DNA of 41,720 bases from Methylovulum psychrotolerans (GCF_002923755.1 NZ_PGFZ01000015.1:1-41720), one strand, 5' to 3'. Numbered from the stretch's first letter, positions 1 to 8,396 are shown. Notes: a model not told the origin generated them from the letters alone. Numbers and translations: made by a program.

Positions 1-140
1 TGCCCCCCCGACACGCTCACCGATTGGGTCAGGAATTCGCGCAGCTCCTTGGCGAGCGGCTTGAGCAGGTCTTTCGGCAGGCGGCGCACATCGGCGGGGC
101 TGGCGATGTCGTCGAGCAGGGGGAATTGTAGTGCGTTCAT
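1..140 (-). CDS. dxs: 1-deoxy-D-xylulose-5-phosphate synthase, N-terminal fragment
   Basis: Only the first 46 codons are in the window; the gene continues past base 1. The start is the ATG at 138-140. The peptide begins MNALQFPLLDDIASPADV and continues into RRLPKDLL, KELREFL and QSVSVSGG, which is the conserved opening of Dxs, just before the region that binds thiamine diphosphate in the complete enzyme. Dxs condenses pyruvate and glyceraldehyde 3-phosphate in the first step of the MEP isoprenoid pathway in the cytoplasm. It lies near squalene and hopanoid genes on the same strand, so it probably supplies isoprenoid precursor for them. The identification rests on a short stretch, but the match to the family start is close. 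Confidence 0.85.
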   Translation of the reverse strand, partial: MNALQFPLLDDIASPADVRRLPKDLLKPLAKELREFLTQSVSVSGG

Positions 141-142
141 AA

Positions 143-464
143 TTAGTAACTGATGTTACGCAGACATTTTCTGCGATTTGAAAACAAATAATGATGGGTC
201 GCTGTCGCGACGGCTTTTTAATCGGGTTCTCGCACCCGAAGGCGAGATACTTTCTTTTGCTCCGCCAAAAGAAAGTATCCAAAGAAAAGGCGGCTCGGTT
301 GCCGCTTAATCCTGCGCTTCTCGGTTTTGTCGGGGGTCGGCAGAGTGGGCTCCTGCCCACCTGCCGACGCGCGGCATCCTTGCCGCGCCCCTTCGGGCTG
401 ATCCCGACAAACCCTGCGATGCTCGGCGCGGCAAACGGGGGTAAAGCACGTTACTGCGTAACGT
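143..464. repeat. Multi-hairpin MITE-like intergenic element
   Basis: This fills the gap between dxs and the copD-like gene. It is bounded by GTTACGCAG at 155-163 and its inverted copy CTGCGTAAC at 454-462. Inside are several perfect hairpins. One has 13-bp arms at 247-259 and 266-278. Another pairs GTCGGCAG and GTGGGC (336-350) with GCCCAC and CTGCCGAC (355-368). A third pairs GCGCGGCA (369-376) with TGCCGCGC (381-388). The last two share the loop TCCT. An outer stem pairs TTTGTCGGG near 325 with CCCGACAAA near 403. An open frame through it has no family resemblance and I read it as non-coding. The left end resembles 4045-4085. Confidence 0.6.
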
Positions 465-467
465 TAG

Positions 468-2114
468 TCAGTAAAGGGGTTCGCGGTAAAACATCAGGAT
501 AAAGCCAATTTGAAACAGGGCGGCGACTGAAACAAAGCCGGCCAGTTCTTTGCCCGGCGAGTCGAGCTTGAGTTCCAGCCAGCGGCCACAGGCCAAAATC
601 AGGGCAAAAATTCCCATTGTAGTGTGGCCCACCTGGATCAGAAACGCACTTTTGGCTTGGAAACCAATATGGGAATGGGTCAGCAGCATCAGGCCACCGA
701 ACGCCGCCAAGATAGGAAACACTAGCGGCAAGGCACTATCGGCATTTTTGGCACGTCGTGCCATCAGCTCAAATATTCCGAGCACCAGCACCAGTAAGGT
801 GGCAATCCGATGTTGTAAGACTTCGCCATTATTGAAAGTGCTTTCCCAAAAGCCGATGGGGCCTAAGGGCCAGGTTTCGGCATCACTACGGAAAAACAGA
901 AAAATCCCTAAGCCGACAAAACCGATGGGCCAATAGCGGCTCAGCGCCAATAGTGGGTGGCTGTGGGCCCATCGGCTGTAGGAAAACATCGCCAACAGAC
1001 CCATCGCAGTAATGAAAATACCCGAAATATTATGGTTGTAGTTTGACCATTCGGTCGCCGCCAAGGACGGGGTTTGGCCGACAATCGCCACCCGCCCCGC
1101 TTCCCCCGCCAGTAAGGCACTATGGGTGGGTGAGGTGGTTTGCGGCCATTGCGGCGTAAATGTCCCTAAAACTTCTTGCCAAGCCGCAGTCAGGTTGGGG
1201 ATATCAATCGCGGGCGGTTGCGAAGCTAAGCTGGCGGCGGTAAACAATAAGGTCACTAAGATTAAGGCTTCGGCCTCAATATAATAAGGCACCCGTCGGC
1301 GTAGCGCGTGCTGGTTGCCGGACAGCAGGAAGTCTGCGACAGCAGTGCGGTTCAGCCAAGCAAACGTTAAGGCCAGCCCTAACAGGATAATCTTGACCAT
1401 CAATAAATTGCCGTAGCCTGTACCGACCAAGCCGTTCCACGAGTCGATGTATTGCCAAGCAATCGGTACACCGGACAGCAAGATGCCGCCCACTGCCAAC
1501 CCGCCAAATAAGGAGAAGCGCTTAAGCAACAGCGGCCATAATTCGGCGGCGACAGCTTGGCGGCGTTGCAACTGCCATAGGTTCAAGAGCATAAATACCC
1601 CGCCTATCCAAGCGGCGGCGGCCAGTTGATGCAGTACGGTCAAACCCATCAGCAGCAGGCGGTCGTCAAAGCGTCCGGCGGCATGGACGAGCCACGCCCC
1701 CGACACCACCATAGGTACAGCCAATAGCCCAGTGTTTTGCCAATGGTCTTCGGAGTCGGGATGGCGGCTTAAATAATAATAGGCATAAGCCGCCACCAAT
1801 AGGGTCAGGGCGGCACGGATCAGGCCACCGATAAATTGGCTGGTGTCGGCAAATTCAGGGAACGGTGATTTTTCCAGTATCGCCGCCATCAGCCAAATTT
1901 TTAAAATAATCTTAAAGCCTTGCGCTGCTGCAAGCCAAAACCCGCCTTGATAAATTAAGCGGATAGTGGTGGCCGCTAAAATAGCCGGGGTGTTGGCCTG
2001 TTGCCAAGGGCGCAGCACAAATAGCCCCCATAATAGACCGCCAATCATCAGCGCGAAGCATATCAGGTCAAACCCGCCAATCAATGAGTCGAGAAAATCT
2101 GCAATACCTGCCAT
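468..2114 (-). CDS. copD: CopD-family copper transport membrane protein
   Basis: This is a 548-residue polytopic inner-membrane protein with about a dozen hydrophobic segments. The CopD domain spans roughly residues 100-300. It shows VHAAGR (142-147), LHQLAAAAWIGG (161-172) and YGNLLMVKIILL (234-245), the conserved His/Trp and Gly/Lys patches of the family. The C-terminal third (about 360-548) adds five or so further membrane segments that standard CopD proteins (about 300 residues) lack. CopD proteins are thought to import copper received from periplasmic CopC. The start lies 8 bases after the copC stop, so the two are probably cotranscribed and work together. The stop abuts a repeat element. 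Family assignment is firm; transport direction is inferred from the family. Confidence 0.85.
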   Translation of the reverse strand: MAGIADFLDSLIGGFDLICFALMIGGLLWGLFVLRPWQQANTPAILAATTIRLIYQGGFWLAAAQGFKIILKIWLMAAILEKSPFPEFADTSQFIGGLIRAALTLLVAAYAYYYLSRHPDSEDHWQNTGLLAVPMVVSGAWLVHAAGRFDDRLLLMGLTVLHQLAAAAWIGGVFMLLNLWQLQRRQAVAAELWPLLLKRFSLFGGLAVGGILLSGVPIAWQYIDSWNGLVGTGYGNLLMVKIILLGLALTFAWLNRTAVADFLLSGNQHALRRRVPYYIEAEALILVTLLFTAASLASQPPAIDIPNLTAAWQEVLGTFTPQWPQTTSPTHSALLAGEAGRVAIVGQTPSLAATEWSNYNHNISGIFITAMGLLAMFSYSRWAHSHPLLALSRYWPIGFVGLGIFLFFRSDAETWPLGPIGFWESTFNNGEVLQHRIATLLVLVLGIFELMARRAKNADSALPLVFPILAAFGGLMLLTHSHIGFQAKSAFLIQVGHTTMGIFALILACGRWLELKLDSPGKELAGFVSVAALFQIGFILMFYREPLY

Positions 2115-2122
2115 AACATAGC

Positions 2123-2473
2123 CTATGGGGTAACAGAAAAGTGGATGACATCTTCGGTCAAATGCCCGTCGGCGGCAAATACTTTTAGGCGTAGCGCGTA
2201 ATCGCCCGTTACCAAAGCGGGTATATCAATAATGATCTGACCGCGTTGTGGGCTTTTATGGGTAGCCAACAGCTGATGTTTGTCGCCTTTGCTGACCAGA
2301 AAAATTTGCGACAAGGCCAGTTCAATTTTGGAATTGAAGCTTAACTGCACTTGCGCGGGTTGTTGGGCATGGATAGGGGTATGCGCTAGCGAGTCTTGGG
2401 TGACCACCGCATGAGCATAAGCCCCTGCGCTGCCCAAGTAAAGTAAACAACAAATAAGCCAATATTTCGTCAT
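2123..2473 (-). CDS. copC: Periplasmic copper-binding protein CopC
   Basis: This 116-residue protein has a signal peptide ending at about AYA, so the mature protein would begin with His (HAVVTQDS). That N-terminal His is a known copper ligand in CopC. The C-terminal half carries AADGHLTED, the Asp-x-His segment that completes the CopC copper site, and ends HFSVTP as is typical of the family. It should bind copper in the periplasm and pass it to the CopD-like protein encoded just downstream. Its ATG is 1 base from the hpnO stop, and its likely ribosome site (AGGCGG) lies inside the end of hpnO, which suggests translational coupling to hpnO. Confidence 0.9.
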   Translation of the reverse strand: MTKYWLICCLLYLGSAGAYAHAVVTQDSLAHTPIHAQQPAQVQLSFNSKIELALSQIFLVSKGDKHQLLATHKSPQRGQIIIDIPALVTGDYALRLKVFAADGHLTEDVIHFSVTP

Positions 2474-2474
2474 A

Positions 2475-3866
2475 TTAACCGCCTTTTTTACCTTTCAGGG
2501 CGTGTCCGGCCAAGTTTTTGCCCAAGTCCCAGATTGAACCGGGGACTTGGTGGGTGTCGGCAATGGTCTTGGCGAACGCGCTGATGATATGGTCGCGGTC
2601 TTTTTGGGTCAGGGTTAGCGGCGGCAACAGTTTGACCACATTCATACCATGCCCCGCCACTTGGGTCAGGATATGGTGTTCCTTAAACAGCGGGATGGTG
2701 ATCATCTGGCAGAACAGGCCTTTGTTGGCGGCTTCCAACATCGCCCACGCCGCTTTTAAGGTCAGGCTTTTCGGGGCTTGGAATTCAATGGCGATCATCA
2801 TGCCCTTGCCCCGCGCTTCTTTTAAAAATTCGTATTGGCCGCTCATGGCATTTAAGCTGTCAATAATGTCCGTACCCACTTTAGCGCAGTTTTCGACCAG
2901 TTTTTCTTCTTCCAAGACATGCAAGGTCGCCAAGCCCGCCGCCATCGCCATATTGTTTTTCGAGAAAGTCGAGCCATGCACGACTGCCCTGTCCATGCGG
3001 TTATAGACCGTGTCCATGATTTTTTGGGTGATGGCGACCGCGCCGACCGGGACAAAACCGCCGGACAGGGCTTTGGCCATGCAAATCATATCGGGTTGGA
3101 CTTGCCAATGGTCTACCGCCCAGAATTTACCAGTCCGGCCTAAGCCGGTTTGCACTTCATCGGCGACAAACAGCGTGCCGTATTTTTTGCAGAGGCGCTC
3201 CACTTCCGGCAGGTAGTTGTCGTCAGGCAAGTTTACGCCTTTGCCTTGGATAGGCTCGACGATGAAGGCGGCGACATCTTTTTGGCTCAAAGCCGCTTCC
3301 AGTGCCGCCAAATCGTTGAACGGGATGGCGCTGCATCCGGGCAATAACGGCCCGAAGCCTTCGCGGAAGATGTTTTCGCCGTTTAGGGACAAAGCACCCA
3401 TGGTCAGACCATGGTAGCCATGCTCACAAAAGACGATTTTTTCGCGTTTGGTGGTGTAGCGGGCAAATTTGATCGCCGCTTCTACGGCCTCAGTACCCGA
3501 ATTGCAGAAAAATATCTTGTTGAGGTTTTCTGGCGTAGTTTTTAAGATTTCTTTGCCTAACAGGCCGCTCAGCACCGACACGTCCAATTGCACCAGATTC
3601 GGCAATTCTAGGGTGAGAGTTTCTTGCAAGGCTTTTATGACGGTAGGGTGGTTCCGGCCTACCGCAAACACGCCGAAGCCGCTGAGTAAATCCAGATATT
3701 CGGTGCCGGTTTGGTCATACAAGTATTGGCCGACCGCGCGTTGGTAATGGCGGTCATAGCCTATGGTCTTTAAGACCCTGACCATTTGATTGTTTAAATA
3801 TTGCTCATGTAAATCAAACTTATCTGTGCTGTGTTGCGCAAACAGTTCGGCGATGCTGAATGTCAT
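2475..3866 (-). CDS. hpnO: Hopanoid aminotransferase HpnO
   Basis: This is a 463-residue class III PLP aminotransferase. The cofactor region shows CNSGTEAVEAA (121-131), the PLP-contacting DEVQTGLGRTG (236-246) and the Schiff-base lysine in AKALSGG (K265). Known HpnO proteins convert the ribosylhopane-derived C35 aldehyde into aminobacteriohopanetriol. Class III members also include ornithine and acetylornithine transaminases, but the long N-terminus (about 45 residues before the usual fold), the C-terminal tail and the neighbouring shc, hpnG and hpnH favour HpnO. The ATG at 3864-3866 has GAGG six bases upstream. It follows hpnG on the same strand but is separated by a likely terminator and a structured leader, so it probably heads its own operon with copC and copD. 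Confidence 0.88.
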   Translation of the reverse strand: MTFSIAELFAQHSTDKFDLHEQYLNNQMVRVLKTIGYDRHYQRAVGQYLYDQTGTEYLDLLSGFGVFAVGRNHPTVIKALQETLTLELPNLVQLDVSVLSGLLGKEILKTTPENLNKIFFCNSGTEAVEAAIKFARYTTKREKIVFCEHGYHGLTMGALSLNGENIFREGFGPLLPGCSAIPFNDLAALEAALSQKDVAAFIVEPIQGKGVNLPDDNYLPEVERLCKKYGTLFVADEVQTGLGRTGKFWAVDHWQVQPDMICMAKALSGGFVPVGAVAITQKIMDTVYNRMDRAVVHGSTFSKNNMAMAAGLATLHVLEEEKLVENCAKVGTDIIDSLNAMSGQYEFLKEARGKGMMIAIEFQAPKSLTLKAAWAMLEAANKGLFCQMITIPLFKEHHILTQVAGHGMNVVKLLPPLTLTQKDRDHIISAFAKTIADTHQVPGSIWDLGKNLAGHALKGKKGG

Positions 3867-3881
3867 GGGTTGCCTCGAAAG

Positions 3882-3956
3882 GGTTACGGGGAGCTGTTTG
3901 AAAAGCCGTCAACCTAATTAGAGGCTTTTTGACAGGTATGGTTCCCGTGTGTAACC
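3882..3956 (-). promoter_or_regulatory. Structured leader upstream of hpnO
   Basis: The region just upstream of hpnO can fold as a nested hairpin. The outer arms are GGTTAC plus GGGGA (3882-3892) and TTCCC plus GTAACC (3942-3956), and the inner arms are AAAAGCC (about 3901-3906) and GGCTTTT (3923-3929). It would fall in the 5' untranslated region or promoter of hpnO. I do not recognise a riboswitch class. It could be a regulator site or chance symmetry. Confidence 0.35.
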
Positions 3957-3958
3957 GT

Positions 3959-3991
3959 GATTAAAAATGCAGGGCCGGCCTAGCCGACCCT
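3959..3991 (-). terminator. Probable intrinsic terminator after hpnG
   Basis: Read on the minus strand, AGGGTCGGC, a three-base loop and GCCGGCCCT form a 9-bp stem (3971-3991, one G-T pair), followed two bases later by a run of five T. It lies about 135 bases past the hpnG stop and upstream of hpnO, so it probably ends the squalene synthase-shc-hpnG transcript. Confidence 0.55.
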
Positions 3992-4044
3992 ATTGCAAGA
4001 AATTATAGCTTGTAACCTGCCCGGAAGAAGAGGGCTAGTGGTGT

Positions 4045-4085
4045 TAATAATGGGTGTTACACAGTCGTTTTCTGGCGATTAAAAA
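4045..4085. repeat. Second copy of a repeat end
   Basis: About 40 bases here match the left end of the 143-464 element: TGTTAC, then C/GCAG, then TTTTCTG and GCGATT in the same order and near-identical spacing. No matching right end is seen nearby, so it looks like a solo or decayed end. It sits between the hpnG stop and the terminator hairpin. Confidence 0.45.
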
Positions 4086-4125
4086 AACCAATTATGAAAA
4101 AGCTGGCCCTTTCATTCCTGGCCTA

Positions 4126-4854
4126 TTAACGCGCCACGCTGCGGCTGTGAAAAAATTCGCTGATGGCGACAAGTTGCCGGGCAGCGATTTTAAGCGTTTT
4201 TTTGGCGGCGCTAAAGTGCAGACCTAGCTTAATGAGTCCGGGCAATTCTAAAGGGTGCAAAACCAGAAACAGCAAGAGGCGGCTGAGGACAATATCCCCC
4301 TCGGTATTGGCGGCATATTGGATGGCGCGGGGCAAATCCATGCTGACGGGATCGACAATGGCACGGATCGCCAAAAACGGCAAGGCGTTACGTCCGGCGA
4401 TTTTGGCGATAGCAACACTTTCCATATCCAAAACCTGAGCCTTGGTAATGAGTTGTAAATACTGTTTCTCTTTGCTGGTCGAGACGATAGTCTGGCTTTC
4501 CGCCAAGCGTCCGGTGTGTACCTGTTGGGCTTGCGCCAGCAGCTTTTTGCTATGGCTGTGCCAAGCCGGGTGGACGGTGATTTCTTGGTCATCGCTGCCG
4601 ACTAAGGTATCCGCCAACGTCAGGTCGCCGGACTTTAAGCCCGGCTGTAAGGCGGCGGCGCAGCCCCAACTGATGAGCTGAGTCGCGCCTTTGGCCACCA
4701 ACAGTTCGGCGGCGGCTTGGGCATTTTTGCTGCCCGTACCGGAATACGCCACCAACAAGGTATTGGCAATAAAGACGCAATGGCCTTTGTCTATCCGTTT
4801 AGAGGTCAGCGTCGCCAATTCTTCGGGAAGCGCGACCACGATGCCGGAGATCAT
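4126..4854 (-). CDS. hpnG: Adenosylhopane nucleoside phosphorylase HpnG
   Basis: This 242-residue protein belongs to the PNP/UDP phosphorylase family. It shows the phosphate-binding start of the fold, SWGCAAAL to PGLKSGDL (62-78), and LDMESVAIA (142-150), in which Met and Glu contact the nucleoside sugar. RAIVDP follows at 164-169. HpnG removes adenine from adenosylhopane, yielding a ribosylhopane (phosphate) intermediate for bacteriohopanepolyol side chains. Its ATG overlaps the shc stop by four bases, showing translational coupling, and it is the last gene of the squalene synthase-shc-hpnG unit. The C-terminal 60 residues are basic and less conserved. MTA/SAH nucleosidase is an alternative for the fold but does not fit the context. 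Confidence 0.88.
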   Translation of the reverse strand: MISGIVVALPEELATLTSKRIDKGHCVFIANTLLVAYSGTGSKNAQAAAELLVAKGATQLISWGCAAALQPGLKSGDLTLADTLVGSDDQEITVHPAWHSHSKKLLAQAQQVHTGRLAESQTIVSTSKEKQYLQLITKAQVLDMESVAIAKIAGRNALPFLAIRAIVDPVSMDLPRAIQYAANTEGDIVLSRLLLFLVLHPLELPGLIKLGLHFSAAKKTLKIAARQLVAISEFFHSRSVAR

Positions 4855-6824
4855 TTTTTAGCCAGCTCGTTGCGGTATCTTGCCAACGCCCACAAGGGGA
4901 AAAACTTATCGTAGCCATGATACTTCAGATAAAACACTTTCGGAAAGCCGGGTGCAGTAAAGCACTTGTCGTTCCACAAGCCATCAGTTTGTTGGTGGTG
5001 CAAGATAAAGTCGATGCCCGCCTTGACTTCGGGGCTACGCGCTTCGCCCGCCGCCATCAGCGCCAAGACTGCCCAAGCGGTTTGGAACGCGGTGCTGAAA
5101 CGGTATTGGCCGCTGTAGCTCAAGTCATGGTAGCTGAAATTGTCCTCGCCCCAGCCGCCGTCGGCACGTTGGACGCTCTTTAACCATTGTGCGGCCTTAG
5201 TGTACAGCGGGTCGGTTTTCGGCAGGGCGGTTTGCTCTAAGCCCAACAGCACCGACCAAGTGCCGTAAATGTAGTTAGTCCCCCAGCGGCCAAACCAAGA
5301 GCCGTCGGCTTCCTGTTCGCTACGCAGATACGCTAAGGCGCGTTCTAAGGCCGGCAGGTATTCGTCATGGTCTTGGGCAACCCGCGCCATCAGCATCGCA
5401 CATCGCGCACTGACATCGGCAGTGGGCGGGTCGAGTAAAGCGCCATGGTCGGCAAAGGGGATTTCGTTCAGATAATAGTAAGTATTATCGACATCGAACG
5501 CCCCATAACCGCCATTTGCCGACTGCATCCCGACTATCCAGCGGGTCGCACGGTGGATGGATTCGTCCAGTTCGGGCAATTGCGAGTCGGCCATAGCAAA
5601 ACCGACAATCGCCGTGTCATCGACATCGGGATAATGCGGGTTGGCAAATTGGAATGCCCAGCCGCCGCCCGCCAAGTCCGGTTTGGTAATGCGCCAGTCG
5701 CCCGGCTCATCGCTCAGTTGCGTCGATTTCAGCCACGCGTAGGCGCGGGTCAAAGCGGGGGAGGCAAGCCGCTGTTCAGGGGCTTTGGCCTTGTCGGCTT
5801 CTTGCAAAGCCAAGGCCGCTAAGGCCGTGTCCCAAACCGGTGACAAACAAGGCTGGCAATAGGCATCGTACTCGTTGACCACCAACAGTTTATCGATGGC
5901 TTTGCGTGCTGTGACCACCCGCTCATGTTCGGGTGCGTAGCCGAGCAGTAACAAGGCTTCGTAAGCGTTGACCATGGCCGGAAAAATCGCCCCCAAGCCG
6001 TCTTCGCCGTTCAGGCGTTCGACAAACCAATCGTGCGCTTTGGTGATGGCGCGTTGGTGCATCGCCTTAGGGATTAACGGGCGGGTGAGCCTGCCCAATT
6101 GGTCCAAACCTAAGAATATTTTGTTCAGTACTGTCCGCTCAGGGAAATAATGCCGCTCCTGGTCAGGATGGGTGACAAACAGTTCCAAAATACCCACTTG
6201 CAACGGATTTTTTGCCTCCGCCTTTAAGGTGCAGAGGATGAACAGCGGTACCATCACCGCACGCGACCAATACGACACCTTATCCAAATGGAAAGGGAAC
6301 CATTTTGGGAACAGCATGATTTCTACCGGAATATACGGTACGCCGCGCCAAGGCAATTGTTTGAACATGGCGAGGGCGATACGGGTAAAGACATTGGCCT
6401 TAGCCGCGCCGCCCTGGCTGAGGATGTAATTGCGCAGGCGTGTCATGTGCGCCGCTTCCGGCGCGTCACCCGCCAGCTTTAAGGCGTAATACACTTTAAC
6501 GCTACAGCTAAGGTCACCGATACCGCCGGTAAACAGTGGGTAGCTGCCGTCTTCGGATTGGCGTGAGCGTAAATAGTTGGCGATCTTAGCCTGTAAGACT
6601 TCATCAATCTCGCCGATATGGTGCATCATCATAATGTACTCGGACGGGATGGTGCAGTCGGCTTCCAGCTCAAACACCCAATAGCCGTTTTTATCCTGGA
6701 GTTTCAGCAAGGTGTCTTGGGCTTGGCTGATGGCTTTGTTCAGGTCGAAGGCATTGGAGTGGATCGCATTGGATGCACTCGGTGCATGGCTATGGTCAAG
6801 GTAATGGGTAGAATCAGTAAACAT
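4851..6824 (-). CDS. shc: Squalene-hopene cyclase
   Basis: This 657-residue protein is the usual length for the family. It has the catalytic DVDDTA motif at 400-405, whose central Asp protonates squalene, and many QW repeats (for example QSEDGSY near 90, QSANGGYGAFD, RADGGWGED and QTDGLWN). Shc is a monotopic membrane enzyme that cyclises squalene to hopene (diploptene) and diplopterol. The ATG follows an AAGGA ribosome site. It begins 11 bases after the squalene synthase stop and overlaps hpnG by four bases, so substrate supply, cyclisation and side-chain processing are in one operon. A terpene cyclase of the oxidosqualene type is excluded by the DxDDTA sequence. Confidence 0.96.
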   Translation of the reverse strand: MFTDSTHYLDHSHAPSASNAIHSNAFDLNKAISQAQDTLLKLQDKNGYWVFELEADCTIPSEYIMMMHHIGEIDEVLQAKIANYLRSRQSEDGSYPLFTGGIGDLSCSVKVYYALKLAGDAPEAAHMTRLRNYILSQGGAAKANVFTRIALAMFKQLPWRGVPYIPVEIMLFPKWFPFHLDKVSYWSRAVMVPLFILCTLKAEAKNPLQVGILELFVTHPDQERHYFPERTVLNKIFLGLDQLGRLTRPLIPKAMHQRAITKAHDWFVERLNGEDGLGAIFPAMVNAYEALLLLGYAPEHERVVTARKAIDKLLVVNEYDAYCQPCLSPVWDTALAALALQEADKAKAPEQRLASPALTRAYAWLKSTQLSDEPGDWRITKPDLAGGGWAFQFANPHYPDVDDTAIVGFAMADSQLPELDESIHRATRWIVGMQSANGGYGAFDVDNTYYYLNEIPFADHGALLDPPTADVSARCAMLMARVAQDHDEYLPALERALAYLRSEQEADGSWFGRWGTNYIYGTWSVLLGLEQTALPKTDPLYTKAAQWLKSVQRADGGWGEDNFSYHDLSYSGQYRFSTAFQTAWAVLALMAAGEARSPEVKAGIDFILHHQQTDGLWNDKCFTAPGFPKVFYLKYHGYDKFFPLWALARYRNELAKK

Positions 6825-6835
6825 AAATAATGTCC

Positions 6836-7936
6836 TTAAAAATCGGGATTAGCTTTTGAGGAGGATATCGGGTACGACCAGCCGGGTGTGGCAAGTCCTC
6901 GGCTAGTCCAATTGAACAATACGTTGAGCAACAGATTACTGCGGCCCATCAGTTTGGTGGCGATAATCGTCGTTTTGACGCTATTGCGGGTGATTTTGAC
7001 TTGCTCGGATGCAGTAAAGTTAAGGTTTTGCTTGATCTTGCATAAGGTCAGCACCGCCATACCGATTGCCCACAAACAAAAATTCCGCAAGCCCGTCTCG
7101 TGGGCGGGGAGCAGCAGCGTATAGTCCAAGGCCTTGCGCAAATGCGCATGGGCAATCCCTATCAAGCGCTCCAGCCCTGTGGTGAAGGCAGGGCAAGCGT
7201 TGGCGGTGCGGATGTCTTTAAGGTCAAAGCCGGTTTCGGTAAAAATATCTTGCGGCAACCAACATACGCCCCTTCCGGCATCGTCCCAAATGTCTTTGAG
7301 GATGTTGGTCATTTGCAGGCCTTGGCCAAACGCGACCGACAACTCCAGCAGCTCGGTGCGGTGGCGGGCGATGTCCGGCGAATAATGGCAAAACAGCCGG
7401 GTAAGCATTTCGCCGACACAGCCGGCAACGTAATAGCAATAGCGGTCCATATCAGCCAGCGTCGCCAAGCCGTTATGTAAATTTTGTGCCTGAAAAATCG
7501 GCATGCCCGCCGCCATAGTTTTGACGCAATCGCTTAAAGCCGCGACCTGTTCGCCCTCGAAGCTGTGGGTGATTTGGATAACCCGTGGCAGCAGATGGAT
7601 TAAGGTATGTTCGGCGGCAATGGTTTGCTCGGACAGCAACGGCGCGAGTTCGACCGCGAACGGCTCGGAATTGTCGCCCGTCCTGACCACTTCAATAAAT
7701 TCGTTACAAAAATAGGCTTTTTGTTGGGCGCTCAGTGACACTTCGTCTTCTATGGTGTCAACAATCCGGCACAACAGGTAAGCGTTCGCCACGGCCCGGT
7801 ATAACGGCACCGGCAATTGCGGAATGGTCAGCGCGAACGTTCTTGACACGCCTTCGAGCAAAGCGGCCTGAAAGTCGTCATCCGAGAGCTGGCTCAGTAA
7901 TTTTGGGTTGTCCAGGGAAATTCGAGATGTGCCCAT
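6836..7936 (-). CDS. Squalene synthase (farnesyl-diphosphate farnesyltransferase type)
   Basis: This 366-residue protein is a trans-isoprenyl diphosphate synthase of the head-to-head class. The two Asp-rich motifs are DTIED (60-64) and NILKDIWDD (211-219). It also has YCYYVAGCVG (166-175), a hallmark of one-enzyme squalene synthases like the eukaryotic one. The reaction is two farnesyl diphosphate to presqualene diphosphate to squalene with NADPH. The length and the YVAG motif argue against the roughly 280-residue HpnC/HpnD proteins, and no HpnE-like flavoenzyme is in the window. It is the first gene of the shc-hpnG operon. No clear ribosome site precedes the ATG, so the start could be slightly off. 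Confidence 0.88.
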   Translation of the reverse strand: MGTSRISLDNPKLLSQLSDDDFQAALLEGVSRTFALTIPQLPVPLYRAVANAYLLCRIVDTIEDEVSLSAQQKAYFCNEFIEVVRTGDNSEPFAVELAPLLSEQTIAAEHTLIHLLPRVIQITHSFEGEQVAALSDCVKTMAAGMPIFQAQNLHNGLATLADMDRYCYYVAGCVGEMLTRLFCHYSPDIARHRTELLELSVAFGQGLQMTNILKDIWDDAGRGVCWLPQDIFTETGFDLKDIRTANACPAFTTGLERLIGIAHAHLRKALDYTLLLPAHETGLRNFCLWAIGMAVLTLCKIKQNLNFTASEQVKITRNSVKTTIIATKLMGRSNLLLNVLFNWTSRGLATPGWSYPISSSKANPDF

Positions 7937-8288
7937 AATAGTACGGTTAAATCATCTGGCTTAAGGTTAAGTTGCTTGCTTGCAATAATAGACTGTTTGT
8001 TGGTATTTTGCAAAGTAATGTTGTTTTATTGCCAATATCCTGATTTGATAGGCTTTACAAGGCAATTATTGGGAACAAAAACAGTTATTTAAAGGTCTTT
8101 GTTGTATTTATGTGAAAATGGCTATAAAGCCACGGTTTGCCGCTGTTTGCGGATTATTTATAGTAAAGACTGGAGTCGATTGTTAAAAGATAGTATTCTA
8201 GTCAGCAATAGCTAAGCGTTTGTATTATATAAAGCCCACGCGCTGGCTTTGGGCTTGTGGCAGGCCGCGTCAGGAGAGGGTTGCATTT
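7937..8288. other. Divergent intergenic region between squalene synthase and hpnH
   Basis: This AT-rich stretch must hold divergent promoters for the squalene synthase operon and for hpnH. I see no gene in the first 300 bases. A hairpin with arms AAGCCCA (8232-8238) and TGGGCTT (8250-8256) lies just after a TATTATATAA stretch that could be a -10 region for hpnH. No repeat or known riboswitch is recognised. Confidence 0.4.
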
Positions 8289-8396
8289 ATGCTACGGCTG
8301 TTTTCTTGTTGCTTTATTGCCACAGGCTTATTATTTTCCCCTAGCTTCACAGAGGCTAAGCGGCAGGGCGAGTCACATCGGCTGCCGCCAACTTAA
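8289..8396 (+). CDS. Possible small leader or secreted peptide ahead of hpnH
   Basis: A 35-codon frame begins ATG at 8289 and ends TAA at 8394-8396. A purine-rich AGGAGAGGG (8272-8280) sits eight bases before the ATG. The peptide has one Arg, then a hydrophobic stretch (FSCCFIATGLLFSPS) and TEA before a polar tail, resembling a signal peptide. The stop is seven bases before the hpnH ribosome site, so translation here could affect hpnH expression. I recognise no family. It could also be a chance frame; the ribosome site and position are the only real support. Confidence 0.35.
   Translation: MLRLFSCCFIATGLLFSPSFTEAKRQGESHRLPPT

Noticed and set aside
191-502. A 103-codon plus-strand frame between dxs and copD
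   Set aside because: It runs through the multi-hairpin repeat; its composition reflects the palindromes and it overlaps the copD 3' end.
2475-3866. Acetylornithine or ornithine aminotransferase
   Set aside because: The class III fold fits, but the extended termini and hopanoid neighbours favour HpnO, and no arginine genes are nearby.
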